Positions 51,877 to 61,072 of a stretch of DNA of 64,000 nt are shown here, in pieces. Location of the stretch: the NCBI RefSeq assembly GCF_039655875.1, contig NZ_JBBYXK010000002.1:930001-994000 (forward strand), in the 5' to 3' direction. Origin of the DNA: Emcibacter sp. SYSU 3D8 (GTDB taxonomy: Bacteria > Pseudomonadota > Alphaproteobacteria > SMXS01). The translations under genes were made by a program, and so were the position numbers. The notes under the pieces were generated by a model, which was given only the letters and a program-made list of their open reading frames with translations, did not search any database and had not been told where the DNA came from. Each line of letters begins with the position of its first letter. Position 1 is the first letter of the stretch.

Positions 51877-53633
51877 GTGGATTCTTCGAACGCGCCGTGC
51901 CGCTTCATGATCACCCATTGCTGGGCGATGGTCAGCAGGTTGTTCCACGTCCAGTAGATCACCAGACCCACCGGGAAGCTGGCGAACAGGAAGATGAAGA
52001 TCAGCGGCAGGAACTGGAACACCTTGGCCTGGATCGGGTCCGGCGGCGGCGGGTTCAGCTGCTGCTGCACATACATGGTCACGCCCATGATCGCCGCCCA
52101 CAGGCCGATGGCGAGGAACGACGGCGGCTGCCACGGAATCAGGCCGAACAGGTTGGTGATCAGCAGCGGATCCTGGCCGGACAGATCGTGGACCCAGCCA
52201 TAGAACGGCGCGTGGCGCATCTCGATGGACACCATCAGCACCTGATAGAGCGCGATGAACACGGGGATCTGCACCAGGATCGGCAGGCAGCCGGCGACCG
52301 GATTGACCTTCTCGGTCTGGTACAGCTTCATCACCTCTTCGCGCTGCTTCACCGGGTCGTCCTTGAGGCGCTCGCGGATCGCCGTCATCTTCGGTGCCAG
52401 TTTGCGCATCTTGCCCATGGCGATGTAGGACTTGTTGGCGAGCTGGAAGAACGCCAGCTTGATGACCACGGTGATCGCCAGGATGGCGAGGCCGAAATTG
52501 CCCACCCAGCCCTTCAGCAGCTCCAGCAGCCAGAACACCGGACGGGCGAGGAAGTAGAACCAGCCCCAGTCGATGGCCCGGTCGAACATCACGATGCCAT
52601 ATTGTTCCTCGTAGGCGTCGATCAGCTTGGTTTCCTTGGCGCCGGCGAACAGGCGGCCCGCCGTCGAGGCCGAGCCGCCCGCAGGAACGACGGTCTGCGC
52701 GCCGGTATGGAGCGAGCGGAAGACGTCGCGGCCGCCCGCATTGCGGTAGTCGAACCAGCCGTTGAATGTCTGCTTCTGGTCGGGCACATAGGCCACCAGC
52801 CAGTATTTGTCGGTGATGCCCAGCCAGCCACCGGTGCTCGCCTTGCGGAAGGCCTGCCGGTCGTCCTTGAGCTTGCCTTCCTGGGCGTCTTCCTTGAGGT
52901 CGTCGTAGCTTTCATGCTCCAGCGTTTCGTGGAACACGCCCAGGAAACCCTCGTGCACGATGGCCGATTTGACGGTCTCCGGAATCCCGACCCGGTTGAT
53001 GGCGCCGTAGGGCTGCAGCGAGACCGCCGCGCCGGTGGTGTTCTCGACCGTGTCGGTGACCGAGATCATGTAATTATCGTCAACGGTGTAGATGCGGCTG
53101 AACACCAGGCCCTGGCCGTTATCCCAGGTCAGGGTCAGCGGCTTGCCGGGCGACAGCACATCGCCGCCGGCTTGCCAGACGGTGGTTGCATCCGGCACGG
53201 CCACACTGCCGCCCTGCACGTTCTGCCAGCCGAAATCCACGTAATACGGCGCCGCCGTGCCGGCAGGCGCGAGCAGGACGACGTCGGGCGAATCCTTCTT
53301 GATGGTCTGGCGGTAACCCACCAGCGTCAGGTCGTCGAGGCGCCCGCCTTCCAGCCGCACCGAGCCGTTCAGGCGCGGCGACTTGATGGTGACGCGGTCG
53401 CCCCGGGCCAGCACCGCTGTCCTGTCCTCGGGCACTGCCGCCGGTGCGGCACCCAGATCGGGGCCGGCGATGGCGGGAGCGGACGCCGAATCGGCGCCGG
53501 TGGCGACATTCTGCTGCGCGCGGGTGTCGGGCTGCGGGGCCACGTGCTTGGCGATCAGCAGTTGATAGCCGATCATCATCGCCAGGATGATGACGACGGC
53601 CAGCACGAGGTTCCTGGTGTCTTCGGACTGCAT
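51873..53633 (-). CDS. yidC: Membrane protein insertase YidC
   Basis: A 586-residue YidC/Oxa1/Alb3 insertase. An N-terminal anchor (NLVLAVVIILAMMIGYQLLI) is followed by a large periplasmic domain (about 60-340) and the conserved core with NFGLAILAITVVIKLAFF, KMRKLAPKMTAIRERLKDD, NPVAGCLPILVQIPVFIALYQVL and the final two helices. ATG 53633 overlaps the yidD stop by one base. It is the standard member of the rpmH-rnpA-yidD block. Confidence 0.96.
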
Positions 53634-53914
53634 CAGCTCGGCTGGCTCCCGTTTGGTGCATGATGGTGAGGGTGGCGGTCCTGCCCGGATCCGGCAGGGA
53701 CGGGATCGTGGCCGTGGCCGCCCCAGGGATGGCAGCGGCCCAGACGGCGCAGGGCGAGCCATGTGCCGCGGAACGGTCCGTGCAGCCGCAGCGCCTCCAG
53801 TGCATATTCCGAACAGGTCGGCGTATAGCGGCAACTCGGCGGCAGCAGCGGCGAGATGAAATAGCGGTAGAATTTCACCGGCAAGGCCAGCAGGGCGCTT
53901 AAGGCCGTTCTCAT
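53633..53914 (-). CDS. yidD: Membrane protein insertion efficiency factor YidD
   Basis: A 93-residue inner-membrane-associated protein. The hallmark [19 protein letters not shown] and [14 protein letters not shown] with two cysteines, and [17 protein letters not shown], are all present. ATG 53914 overlaps the rnpA end by 4 bp, and the stop overlaps yidC by one base, so three genes are coupled. Confidence 0.95.
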   Translation of the reverse strand: MRTALSALLALPVKFYRYFISPLLPPSCRYTPTCSEYALEALRLHGPFRGTWLALRRLGRCHPWGGHGHDPVPAGSGQDRHPHHHAPNGSQPS

Positions 53915-54285
53915 CGTGCGGTCTCGTCGATCCGGATGCGGCTGAGGGCGGTTTCGAGGTCGTGGATCAGCTGGGGCCACGAGCGGGTGAGCGTTGTATG
54001 CCTGCCAATCAGCACATAATCAATAGCGGGCCGCGCCGCGGCAGTCATGACCAGCCGCGCGGCCTCGCGCAAACGCCGCCGGGCGCGGTTGCGTTCGACC
54101 GAGCCGCCGACCTTGCGGCTGACGGTGAAACCGATGCGGGCGGCGGCCTGATCGCCGGCAGGACGCTTCGCGGCCTGCAGAATCAGTCCGGGTGCGACCC
54201 ATTTGGCGCCCCGGGCCACACGCAGGAAATCGCCCCGCCGCTTCAAGCGGTCCAGGGCGACCATTTCCGTGTCGGTGTCAGCCAT
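53911..54285 (-). CDS. rnpA: Ribonuclease P protein component
   Basis: A 124-residue basic protein with the RNR motif in [19 protein letters not shown] and [11 protein letters not shown]. It binds the RNase P RNA for tRNA maturation. It is downstream of rpmH by about 35 bp and coupled to yidD. Confidence 0.95.
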   Translation of the reverse strand: MADTDTEMVALDRLKRRGDFLRVARGAKWVAPGLILQAAKRPAGDQAAARIGFTVSRKVGGSVERNRARRRLREAARLVMTAAARPAIDYVLIGRHTTLTRSWPQLIHDLETALSRIRIDETAR

Positions 54286-54320
54286 TGGGGGAAGGCCGGC
54301 GTAGCCGCCGGCCAGGCCAC

Positions 54321-54455
54321 TCAGGCGCTGAGGCGCTTGCGTCCCCGGGCGCGGCGCGCCTTCAGGACTTGGCGGCCGCCAACGGTGGCCATGCGCGCGC
54401 GAAAGCCGTGCCGCCGGGCGCGGACCAGCTTCGAAGGTTGGTAAGTGCGTTTCAT
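54321..54455 (-). CDS. rpmH: 50S ribosomal protein L34
   Basis: A 44-residue, strongly basic ribosomal protein with [20 protein letters not shown] and ARGRKRLSA, a canonical L34. ATG 54455 is 40 bp from the predicted -10. It opens the housekeeping operon. Confidence 0.97.
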   Translation of the reverse strand: MKRTYQPSKLVRARRHGFRARMATVGGRQVLKARRARGRKRLSA

Positions 54456-54494
54456 GTCAACTCCGTATTCGTCCGCTGCCGGATTCGAAGGCGC

Positions 54495-54523
54495 TGTATA
54501 AGGGGTGACCTGAAGCAAGTCAA
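54495..54523 (-). promoter_or_regulatory. Promoter of the rpmH operon
   Basis: On the minus strand TTGACT (54518-54523) and TATACA (54495-54500) are separated by exactly 17 bp, close to perfect sigma70 consensus. It is about 40 bp before rpmH. Confidence 0.75.
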
Positions 54524-54639
54524 TCGCCCGGAGACGGGGGGCAACATCCTGCCGCGCTGCCGCCGGGGGTCAAGCGGCGCCTGAAGCGGCACCATGACGG
54601 GACCGCAGGGTATTGCGCTGTCGCAACGATTCCGGCAGG

Positions 54640-54664
54640 GCAACTGTAATTGCAGCGCAGTTGC
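54640..54664. promoter_or_regulatory. Inverted repeat upstream of the sensor kinase
   Basis: GCAACTG (54640-54646) and CAGTTGC (54658-54664) form a 7-bp dyad with 11-bp spacing, about 50 bp before the kinase start. It could be a regulator-binding site. The rest of 54456-54715 beyond this and the rpmH promoter shows nothing clear. Confidence 0.3.
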
Positions 54665-54715
54665 GAAATTCTGCTATCATACGAACGATTTAGTGGTGTG
54701 TTTCTGGGGGCCCGA

Positions 54716-56101
54716 ATGGTCCATAGCCTGTCGGCACGGCTGCTGGTGTTGACTGTTCTGTTCGTAGCATTTGTCGATGCGGTCATCGTTGTCGCGTCGG
54801 TCGCTGACTTTCGCCGCGACTGGCTGGACGACCGGCTGTGGGAATCGCAGATCGCCAGCCTTGCGGTCGCGGCGGCCTCGACCTCGGCGCTGCAACGGGA
54901 AGCGCTCGCCACCGCCATGATCGTGAGCGTCAGATACGAGCGCGGCGACGGCCGCGTGCTGGTACTGGGCAACGAGCCGGAAGGTCCGCTGGGCGCCTAT
55001 TACGACCTGCGCGCGTCCTCCCGGCTGGATCTGGTCCGGGACGGCTTGGCGACATATTTCGGCGGCAGCAAGGGCCTGGTCCGGACCACCGGGCCGGCCA
55101 GGAACGGGCCCGGCTTCGTCACCAGCGTTTTCGACGAGGCCCCGCTGGCGGCGGCGCTTGCCGTCCATGTCCGCCACCTGCTGCTGCTGTCGTTGCTGGT
55201 GTCGGCCTTCATGGTGGCGCTGGTCTATTTCACCCTGTTGCGCGTGCTCGTGCGGCCGCTCCAGGGCCTGGCGTCCCATGTGGCGGAGTTCAGCGCGGCG
55301 CCGGAGGACGTACGCCGCGTCATCGGGGAATCGCGTCGCCGGGACGAAATCGGCACGCTGCAGCGAAGCCTGCGCGCCATGGAAGAGCAGATTCGCCATG
55401 CGCTGGCGCAGCGGCAAGGCCTGGCCACGCTGGGTGAAGCCGTGGCCAAGGTGAATCACGACCTGCGCAATATCCTGGCCACCGCGCGTCTGGTGTCCGA
55501 CCGGCTGTCGCACAACGAAGACCCTGGCGTGCGCACCATCTCGGTGACGTTGATGCGCGCCATCGACCGCGCCATCGAACTCTGTACCGACACGCTCAGA
55601 TTCGGCCGGCCGCAGGAACTCGTGCCGCGCCCGGTGCGGTTCGCCCTGCAACCGCTGGCCGAGGAGGTCGGCCGGTCGGTGGGGCTGTCCGAGGATTCGA
55701 ATCCCATGTTCCTCAACCATGTCAGCCCGCACATGGAGGTGGATGGCGACCCCGAGCATCTGTTCCGTGCGCTGCAGAACCTGATGCGCAATTCCGTCGA
55801 GGCCATCGGCGACGGATTCGGCGAGATCGCCATCCGCTGCTACGACATGGGCGCCGAATCGGTCATCGAAGTCACCGATACCGGGCCGGGTCTGTCCGAG
55901 CACGCCCGCGAGAACCTGTTCAAACCTTTCAAGGGCAGCACCCACGCCCACGGCGCCGGGCTTGGCCTTGTCAACGTCCAGGAGATCGCCCACGCGCATG
56001 GCGGCGAGGTCCGGCTGGCCAAGTCCGATTCCGGCGGCACCATCTTCCGGCTGCATCTGCCGCTGCGCTCCGACGTTGCGCTGCGCCGTGCGACGGGCTG
56101 A
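54716..56101 (+). CDS. Membrane sensor histidine kinase
   Basis: A 461-residue sensor. TM1 (LLVLTVLFVAFVDAVIVVASV) and TM2 (LLLLSLLVSAFMVALVYFTLL) bound a periplasmic sensor of about 125 residues. A HAMP-like segment follows, then the dimerisation helix with VAKVNHDLRNILATARLVSD carrying His248, and an HATPase domain with NLMRNSVEAIGDG, VTDTGPGLSEHARENLFKPF and GAGLGLVNVQEIAHAHGG. No response regulator gene adjoins, so it is an orphan. ATG 54716 is chosen; the upstream open frame reads non-conserved sequence. Confidence 0.9.
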   Translation: MVHSLSARLLVLTVLFVAFVDAVIVVASVADFRRDWLDDRLWESQIASLAVAAASTSALQREALATAMIVSVRYERGDGRVLVLGNEPEGPLGAYYDLRASSRLDLVRDGLATYFGGSKGLVRTTGPARNGPGFVTSVFDEAPLAAALAVHVRHLLLLSLLVSAFMVALVYFTLLRVLVRPLQGLASHVAEFSAAPEDVRRVIGESRRRDEIGTLQRSLRAMEEQIRHALAQRQGLATLGEAVAKVNHDLRNILATARLVSDRLSHNEDPGVRTISVTLMRAIDRAIELCTDTLRFGRPQELVPRPVRFALQPLAEEVGRSVGLSEDSNPMFLNHVSPHMEVDGDPEHLFRALQNLMRNSVEAIGDGFGEIAIRCYDMGAESVIEVTDTGPGLSEHARENLFKPFKGSTHAHGAGLGLVNVQEIAHAHGGEVRLAKSDSGGTIFRLHLPLRSDVALRRATG

Positions 56102-56127
56102 GACGGCCGGGCACTGCCGCGCCCATG

Positions 56128-56156
56128 TTGCAATGCAGCATAGCCTCGGCTAGAGT
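56128..56156 (+). promoter_or_regulatory. Candidate promoter of the ParA gene
   Basis: TTGCAA (56128-56133) and TAGAGT (56151-56156) with a 17-bp spacer lie about 32 bp upstream of the ParA ATG. Confidence 0.45.
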
Positions 56157-56188
56157 CCCCGGCTGGACAGTGTCCACGAGGAACATTC

Positions 56189-56821
56189 ATGGCCGCCAAG
56201 ACAATTGCCATTGCCCAGCAAAAGGGCGGTGCCGGCAAGACCACGCTGGCCGCGCATCTTGGCGTGGCGCTCGCCGGCATGGGCAAGACGGTGGCGTTGT
56301 TCGACGTCGATCCGCAAAAGAGTCTGACCGCCTGGTTCGAGATGCGCGAGCAGCTTCACGGCAAGCGGGAAGCGATCGGTTTCTCGAGTTTCGAGGGATG
56401 GAAGGCATCGAACGAAATCTCCCGTGCCAAGGGCACCGCCGACATCATCCTGATCGACAGCCCACCTCATGCCGAAACCGCGGCGCGGCTCGCGATCCGC
56501 GAGGCCGACCTGGTCGTGGTCCCGGTGCAACTCAGTCCCATGGATGTCTGGGCGATGCGCGCCACCCTGCAAATGGCCGAGCGCGAGAAGGCCAGGGTGC
56601 TGCTGGTGCTCAACCGGGTGCCGCCGCGCGGCAGGATGGCCGACGAAATGCGCATCCGGCTTCACCAGGACAAACTGCCGGTCGCCGGCACCAGCCTGGG
56701 CAACCGCATGGCGTTCGCCGCCAGCCTGCTGGACGGCCAGGGCGTTACCGAATCGCAGCCCTCCAGCGTCGCCGCCAGCGAGATCAGGTCGCTGGCGCAA
56801 GAGATCCTGCAGGCCCTGTAG
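56189..56821 (+). CDS. ParA/MinD-family ATPase (orphan)
   Basis: A 210-residue ParA-like ATPase. The deviant Walker A is QQKGGAGKTTLAAHL, followed by ALFDVDPQKSL and ILIDSPPHAETAARLAIREADLVVVPVQLSP. The protein is short, like ParA family members that position single cell structures (pole proteins, chemoreceptors or plasmids). No ParB or parS is recognisable nearby. Function must come from another partner. Confidence 0.9.
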   Translation: MAAKTIAIAQQKGGAGKTTLAAHLGVALAGMGKTVALFDVDPQKSLTAWFEMREQLHGKREAIGFSSFEGWKASNEISRAKGTADIILIDSPPHAETAARLAIREADLVVVPVQLSPMDVWAMRATLQMAEREKARVLLVLNRVPPRGRMADEMRIRLHQDKLPVAGTSLGNRMAFAASLLDGQGVTESQPSSVAASEIRSLAQEILQAL

Positions 56822-56824
56822 GCC

Positions 56825-58558
56825 TCAGTCGCCCGCTGCCGTGCCTTCTCGCCGCGGGTCGGCGCCGCCTTCCAGGGTCCGGCCGCCGTTGTCGTCGTAA
56901 TGGATCACGATACCGTGCAGGCCGCTGACAAGCGAACCCTCGCGCATCTGATAGCCCATGGCGGCCAGCGCATCCTTCTGCTGCCACAGGGCGCTGTCGC
57001 GCTCCATGATCAGGTTGCCCCCGAAATAGACCAGATTGGGCAGCGCGATGGCATCCTGGATATTCAGCTTCCAGTCCAGCACGCCCACCAGCGTCTTGGC
57101 GACAAAGCCGATGATCAACGGTCCGCCCGGCGAGCCAAGCGTCGCCACCGGCCGGCCTTCGGCGTCGAACACGATAGTGGGCGACATGGAACTCAGCGGC
57201 CGCTTGCCGCCCTGCACCCGGTTGGCGACCGGCTTGCCGCCGGCCTCGGGCGCGAAGCTGAAATCGGTCAGCTCGTTGTTCAGCAGGAAGCCGCGTACCA
57301 TCATCCGGTCGCCGAAGGCGTCCTCGATGCTCGCCGTCATGGCGACGGTGCCTCCCCAGCGGTCGACGATGGAAAAGTGGGTGGTCGCGGGGATTTCTGA
57401 CGGCTCCACGGTCCGGTATGCCTCCCGCGCGCCGGGCGGCAGGCCGGCGGGTGCATCCGGCATCACCGAACCGGGCGTGACCAGCGCGCGGCGGCTGGCG
57501 ATATAGCTGGGATCGATCAGTCCGGCGACCGGCACGTGGACGAAGTCGGTGTCGCCCAGCCAGGTGGCCCGATCGGCATAGGCCAGCCTGGCGGATTCCG
57601 CGAACAGGTTGACGGCTTCGGCGCTCATCGGCCGGACCTTGTCGATTCCCAGCCCTTCCAGGATGCCCAGCGTCTGGCCGACGGCAATGCCGCCCGACGA
57701 GGGCGGACCCATGCCACAGATTCTCCAGACCCGGTAGGGGACGCAGACCGGCTCACGCAGCCTGGGCTGATAGCCGGCAATGTCCTGTTCGGTCAGCTTG
57801 CCCGGATTGATCGGCGTGTTCTGGATGGCCGCGGCGATGTCGGCGGCGATGGGGCCGGTGTAGAACGCCTCCGGGTCGGCGGCGAGAATCTCCAGCGTGT
57901 TGGCCAGCGCCGGATTTTTCAGCACGGTGCCCGGCTGCACCGGCTCGCCTTTGGCGTCGAAGAAATAGGCGGCGGTCTCGGGGAATTTCTTCAGGTGCTT
58001 GTCGTTGCTGATCAGGTAGGTGAAGCGGGGCGAGACCACGAAGCCGTCCCGCGCCAGCTTGATCGCCGGCTGGAACAGTTCGGCCCAGCCCAGCCTGCCA
58101 TGCGCCTTGTGGGCCATGGCGAGCATGCGGACAACGCCGGGAACGCCGGCGGACTGGCCGCCGGGAACCGCGTCGCTCTTGCCGCGCGGGCCGCCGGACG
58201 CATCGAGGAACAGCGTCTCGTCGACGGCCGATGGCGCGGTCTCGCGTCCGTCATAGGCCTGTAGGGTCTTCGCCTGGTCATCCCAGTACAGCAGGAACGC
58301 GCCGCCGCCGATGCCCGACGATTGCGGCTCCACCAGGGTCAGCACCAGCTCTACAGCGATCGCCGCGTCGACGGCGCTGCCGCCGCGCCGCAGGATTTCG
58401 AGGCCGGCATCGGTGGCATAGGGATTGGCCGAGGCGACCATCTGCGTTGCCGCGTTCACCGGCGAACGGGCGGCGGGAGGATTGGCGGCGTCGGCGAGCG
58501 CCGAGAACGGCAGCAGCAGCAGGACGCCGGTCAGCAGGAAGCGGGCGGTCATGATCAT
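56825..58558 (-). CDS. ggt: Gamma-glutamyltranspeptidase
   Basis: A 577-residue periplasmic enzyme that cleaves glutathione and gamma-glutamyl compounds. It has a signal peptide (ending FSALADAA), the N-terminal subunit with GGSAVDAAIAVELVLTLVEPQSSGIGGGAFLLY, and the autoprocessing nucleophile Thr392 in IPATTHFSIVD. The small-subunit motif PLSSMSPTIVFD is also present. It would be cleaved into large and small subunits. It is convergent with the ParA gene and divergent from the S58 peptidase. Confidence 0.96.
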   Translation of the reverse strand: MIMTARFLLTGVLLLLPFSALADAANPPAARSPVNAATQMVASANPYATDAGLEILRRGGSAVDAAIAVELVLTLVEPQSSGIGGGAFLLYWDDQAKTLQAYDGRETAPSAVDETLFLDASGGPRGKSDAVPGGQSAGVPGVVRMLAMAHKAHGRLGWAELFQPAIKLARDGFVVSPRFTYLISNDKHLKKFPETAAYFFDAKGEPVQPGTVLKNPALANTLEILAADPEAFYTGPIAADIAAAIQNTPINPGKLTEQDIAGYQPRLREPVCVPYRVWRICGMGPPSSGGIAVGQTLGILEGLGIDKVRPMSAEAVNLFAESARLAYADRATWLGDTDFVHVPVAGLIDPSYIASRRALVTPGSVMPDAPAGLPPGAREAYRTVEPSEIPATTHFSIVDRWGGTVAMTASIEDAFGDRMMVRGFLLNNELTDFSFAPEAGGKPVANRVQGGKRPLSSMSPTIVFDAEGRPVATLGSPGGPLIIGFVAKTLVGVLDWKLNIQDAIALPNLVYFGGNLIMERDSALWQQKDALAAMGYQMREGSLVSGLHGIVIHYDDNGGRTLEGGADPRREGTAAGD

Positions 58559-58596
58559 CCTTTGATTGCCATCGGGCGGGGCGGTACGGTGGCGGC

Positions 58597-59586
58597 ATGA
58601 TAAGGCCTGGACCGCGTAATCTCATCACCGATCTGGACGGACTGAGAGTCGGCAACGCCGGCGACCTCGGCCTGCGCAGCGGCACCACCGTGCTGCTGCC
58701 CGACTGGCCCATGACCATGGCGGTCGATGTGCGCGGCGGCGCGCCCGGCACCCGCGACACCGAGGCGCTGGCCGCCGACACGCTGGTCGAGCGGTTCCAT
58801 GCGCTGGTGCTCAGCGGCGGCTCGGTATTCGGGCTTGCCGCCGCCGACGGCGTCACCGGCTGGCTGTCGGCGCAGGGCATCGGCCTGCCGCTGGGCCCGC
58901 GGGCCGTGCCGGTGGTGCCGTCCGCCATCCTGTTCGACCTGGCCAATGGCGGCGACAAGGACTGGGGCGAGGCCAATCCCTATCCGGCGCTGGGGCGCGC
59001 CGCCTGCGAGGCGGCCAGCCGGGATTTCCCGCTGGGCAATGTGGGCGCGGGCATCGGCGCCAAGGCCGGCTCGCTCAAGGGCGGGCTGGGCAGCGCCTCG
59101 GCGTTCGGCGGCGATGGATTGCAGGTCGGCGCCATCGTCGGGGCCAATCCGTTCGGCGAGATGGTGATGCCCGGCGGCACGTTCTGGGCCTGGGCGCTGG
59201 AGCTGGACGGCGAGTGGGGCGGCCGCGCGCCCGGCCGCATCGACGGCCCGCTGCCCGATGGCTTTCCGCCCGGACCGCCGCCGGTTTCCAACACGGTGAT
59301 CGCGGCGGTTGCCACCAATCTCGATCTCACCAAGGCGCAGGCGACACGGCTTGCCATGATGGCCCAGGACGGCATCGCCCGCGCGGTGCGCCCGGCGCAC
59401 ACGCCGTTCGATGGCGATACGGTGTTCGCGGTGGCGACCGGCACGCTGCGCCGCGAGGTAACGCCGCGCCTGCTGGCCGAAGCCGGCGCCATGGCCGCCG
59501 ATTGCCTGGCCCGCGCCATGGCCCGCGCGGTGTTCGCCGCCGGGCCGCTGGGCGACAAGCCGTCGTGGCGGCAGCTCTACGGCTGA
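58597..59586 (+). CDS. P1/S58-family peptidase (DmpA-like)
   Basis: A 329-residue Ntn-type autoprocessing peptidase of the DmpA/beta-peptidyl aminopeptidase family. It has TDLDGLRVGNAGD, LVLSGGSVFGLAAADGVTGWL, FPLGNVGAGIGAKAG and the processing region PPVSNTVIAAVATNLDL. By alignment to the following VATN motif the nucleophile is likely Thr233, or Ser231. It may act on beta-peptides, D-amino acid amides or small peptides. It is divergent from ggt, suggestive of peptide turnover. Confidence 0.9.
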   Translation: MIRPGPRNLITDLDGLRVGNAGDLGLRSGTTVLLPDWPMTMAVDVRGGAPGTRDTEALAADTLVERFHALVLSGGSVFGLAAADGVTGWLSAQGIGLPLGPRAVPVVPSAILFDLANGGDKDWGEANPYPALGRAACEAASRDFPLGNVGAGIGAKAGSLKGGLGSASAFGGDGLQVGAIVGANPFGEMVMPGGTFWAWALELDGEWGGRAPGRIDGPLPDGFPPGPPPVSNTVIAAVATNLDLTKAQATRLAMMAQDGIARAVRPAHTPFDGDTVFAVATGTLRREVTPRLLAEAGAMAADCLARAMARAVFAAGPLGDKPSWRQLYG

Positions 59587-59591
59587 GCGGT

Positions 59592-60608
59592 TTACCTGGG
59601 GTAGAGTTTGATGGCGGGCACTGCGCCGGCCGTGACCGGGGTGACGAACACGTCGCTGGGAATGTCGAGGCCCTTCAGCATGCCGCGCACCTTTCCCAGT
59701 TGGGCGGGCGGCGCGCCGACGGTCTCGATGTCGAACGCGATGTCCGGATATTGGGCGCGCACCTTGTCGATCAGACCGCGCAGCCTGGTCTCGAAATCCA
59801 GGTCCGGATCCTCGAATGTCAATGTCACCAGCGGTTGGCGGCCCTTGAAGCGGTCGCCGCTGTCGCGCGGCGCGCTGGCCTGTGCCGCGGCGGGCTTTTT
59901 CGGCCTGGGCTTGCGCACGCTGGGCCGCGCCGGTCCGGCGGCGGGCTCCATGGCGGTCTGCGCACCGGCAAGCGGTGGCGGCGCCTTGTCCAGGGTGGCG
60001 GCCTGCGCCGAGGACTTGTCCTGCCAGCGTGCCGTGGCTTCGGCGATGTCCCGGTCCAGCGCCCCCAATCCGGCCAGCACCCTGTCGAGCGCGGTGCGCA
60101 GGGTCTCGAGCCGGGCCTTGGCGGCGTCGTCCAGCGCGGCGCGGCCGGCGGGCTCCAGGTCGGCGACGATGCCGCCGCCGGCGGCGGCATCGGCGCCCAC
60201 ATCGGCGCGCAGGTCGCGCAAGGTGGCCACGTCGGCATTGAGCCGCGACAGGTCGGCCTGGGCCTTGCTCCAGCCATCGGCGGACGCGCCCTTGCCAGCG
60301 GCAATATCGGCATCGAGCAGCCCCGACTGGCTGGCCAGGTCGCGCTGTAACCGGGCGAAGCGGTCGCGGCGCTGGTCCAGCCTGATGCCAAGGTCGGTAA
60401 TCGCGTCCGCCGCGTTTGCCATGGCGGCCTGCGCCTCGTCGGTCGAGGCCGGCGGCGGCGGCGTGGGCGTCAGGGTTGACGCCTGCTGGAAGCCGGGCTT
60501 CACCTCGGGCGGGACATCGGCCAGGTTCGGCCACGGCCCGCCGCTTTCGCAGCTGGCGAGGATCAGGGCGGCCAGAACCACCAGGCAGCGGCTCATCGGA
60601 AGGGGCAT
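59592..60608 (-). CDS. Coiled-coil lipoprotein of unknown function
   Basis: A 338-residue protein with a lipoprotein signal (CLVVLAALILASC). A long helical region with heptads follows (about 60-200, many Ala, Asp, Arg), then a Pro/Lys-rich linker (PRPSVRKPRPKKPAAAQASA) and a C-terminal globular domain (LVTLTFEDPDLDFETRLRGL...). It looks like an envelope spacer. No family recognised. Starts at 60608 or 60596. Confidence 0.75.
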   Translation of the reverse strand: MPLPMSRCLVVLAALILASCESGGPWPNLADVPPEVKPGFQQASTLTPTPPPPASTDEAQAAMANAADAITDLGIRLDQRRDRFARLQRDLASQSGLLDADIAAGKGASADGWSKAQADLSRLNADVATLRDLRADVGADAAAGGGIVADLEPAGRAALDDAAKARLETLRTALDRVLAGLGALDRDIAEATARWQDKSSAQAATLDKAPPPLAGAQTAMEPAAGPARPSVRKPRPKKPAAAQASAPRDSGDRFKGRQPLVTLTFEDPDLDFETRLRGLIDKVRAQYPDIAFDIETVGAPPAQLGKVRGMLKGLDIPSDVFVTPVTAGAVPAIKLYPR

Positions 60609-60755
60609 GATACGGCTGGGGGAAGTTTCAAAGGTCCCGGCGATCTTAGGCATTCGCCCCGGCCCCCACAAGCATTCCCACCGCTCCATCGCCCTGCTCT
60701 CCCAATTCTTTTGCCAGAGGTCGGCCGCCGCGCAGCCGGTTCAAGAGCAATCGTT

Positions 60756-60804
60756 CCGACGCCCGGCGTCGGCGCTTGCAATGCCCGGACGATTTGAGTA
60801 GGTT
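60756..60804 (+). promoter_or_regulatory. tRNA-Arg(ACG) promoter with adjoining palindrome
   Basis: TTGCAA (60776-60781) and TAGGTT (60799-60804) have a 17-bp spacer, and the tRNA begins 16 bp after the -10. Just before the -35 a CCGACGC-CCG-GCGTCGG palindrome (60756-60772) may be a hairpin or operator. Confidence 0.5.
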
Positions 60805-60820
60805 CCGCCGCCTGAAGCAG

Positions 60821-60897
60821 GCGCCCGTAGCTCAGCTGGATAGAGCACCAGACTACGAATCTGGGGGTCGGGAGTTCGAATCTCTCCGGGCGCGCCA
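60821..60897 (+). tRNA. tRNA-Arg (anticodon ACG)
   Basis: Acceptor GCGCCCG pairs with CGGGCGC; D-arm AGCTCAGCTGGATAGAG; the anticodon stem CCAGA/TCTGG holds loop CTACGAA with anticodon ACG, which would be edited to ICG by TadA; T-arm has the TTCGAAT loop. CCA is encoded (60895-60897). Confidence 0.97.
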
Positions 60898-61046
60898 CTT
60901 CAACCGGTTCCCTGACGAACAGGCAACCCGCCGTACCCGGCCCATAGCGGCCTCTCCCTCCGCGTCACATCATCAGCCCATCGGGCAGCATGCCGAGCCG
61001 GCTGTCGGCACCGGCTGCCAATTCTCGGCGCATATGATAAGGGTGG

Positions 61047-61066
61047 TCCCCTGCAACCAAAGGGGA
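61047..61066 (+). promoter_or_regulatory. Hairpin covering the peroxiredoxin ribosome site
   Basis: TCCCCT (61047-61052) pairs with AGGGGA (61061-61066), loop GCAACCAA. The 3' arm is the Shine-Dalgarno before ATG 61073. It could lower or switch translation initiation. Confidence 0.4.
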
Positions 61067-61072
61067 TGAGCC

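Noticed and set aside
58555-60534. Long minus-strand open frame opposite the S58 peptidase
   Set aside because: Antisense shadow crossing an intergenic gap; no domain seen.
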